Source: Prevotella sp. (lineage in GTDB: Bacteria > Bacteroidota > Bacteroidia > Bacteroidales > Bacteroidaceae). Taken from it: DNA of 64,000 nt. Under the pieces are notes generated by a model. That model was not told where the DNA came from. It searched no databases and saw only the letters and a program-made list of their open reading frames with translations. Made by a program: the position numbers and the translations under genes. Positions within the stretch are counted from its first letter, which is position 1; every line of letters begins with the position of its first letter. The stretch covers positions 124,001 to 188,000 of the forward strand of contig JAFYZT010000040.1 of assembly GCA_017548605.1 (NCBI GenBank), read 5' to 3'. Shown here one piece after another: positions 63,933-64,000 of this stretch.

Positions 63933-64000
63933 CAAAAATGTGTGAAAGAAGCAGTCTATTATTAAGAAAAAATACTAAGATTTTGCATTATATCCTTTTT

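Noticed and set aside
63881-64000. preQ1 riboswitch in front of queC
   Set aside because: The leader predicted from the TACCTTTG element is about 45 bases, AT-rich, and shows no stem with the C-rich loop and A-rich tail.

Overview
The window looks like a chromosome segment of a Bacteroidales bacterium, most likely Prevotella or a close relative. Support: core genes are typical of the phylum (rprX/rprY, groES/groEL, rpsF-rpsR-rplI, rpsP, lpxK, thiL, hemW, a DUF2723 membrane glycosyltransferase, an EF-G paralog). Promoters fit the Bacteroidetes pattern TTTG-N19/20-TAnnTTTG, Shine-Dalgarno sequences are mostly weak, and many secreted proteases and glycosidases are present. I saw no rRNA, tRNA, insertion sequence, prophage or CRISPR array.

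Layout. 1-3862 (minus): a tightly packed five-gene cluster (nucleotidyltransferase, ATP-grasp protein, CDP-alcohol phosphatidyltransferase, HAD phosphatase, myo-inositol-phosphate synthase running off the edge) that reads as an inositol-phospholipid pathway. 4047-16621 (plus): cysE, a THUMP rRNA methyltransferase with an Arg/Gly/Asp-rich tail, dipeptidyl peptidase IV, purD, two membrane proteins, a DUF2723 glycosyltransferase, a polysaccharide deacetylase and queG. 16703-24839 (minus): the most unusual locus, an operon for a membrane-anchored VWA protein, a 931-residue tubulin/FtsZ-like protein and an 1155-residue papain-like protease anchored by a membrane hairpin. 25128-30670 (minus): fabD, a cytoplasmic GH13 amylase, a SanA-like protein, an AlaX-like editing protein and a GH20 hexosaminidase. 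30878-39548: a P-loop/CYTH fusion, the rpsF-rpsR-rplI operon, small and hypothetical proteins, the RprXY two-component system and an EF-G paralog lacking key GTPase residues. 39766-52571: hemW, a GH43, a flippase with glycosyltransferases (surface polysaccharide), rpsP, two tandem M6 metalloproteases and another glycosyltransferase. 52608-58777 (minus): an AmgK-like kinase fused to a RapZ C-terminal domain and coupled to a small membrane protein, groEL/groES, and two coupled SGNH esterases. 58964-63880: sppA, lpxK, thiL, then queC on the opposite strand.

Two features cut across the annotation. First, many intergenic gaps are filled by short tandem arrays with strict periods of 7, 8, 9 or 10 bp and a different unit at each locus, often touching start or stop codons. 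Second, several genes have a TAnnTTTG promoter element only a few bases before the start codon, suggesting leaderless transcripts. The best candidate for an incompletely described system is the VWA / tubulin-like / papain operon, where the N-terminal half of the protease itself resembles a degenerate copy of the tubulin-like domain.
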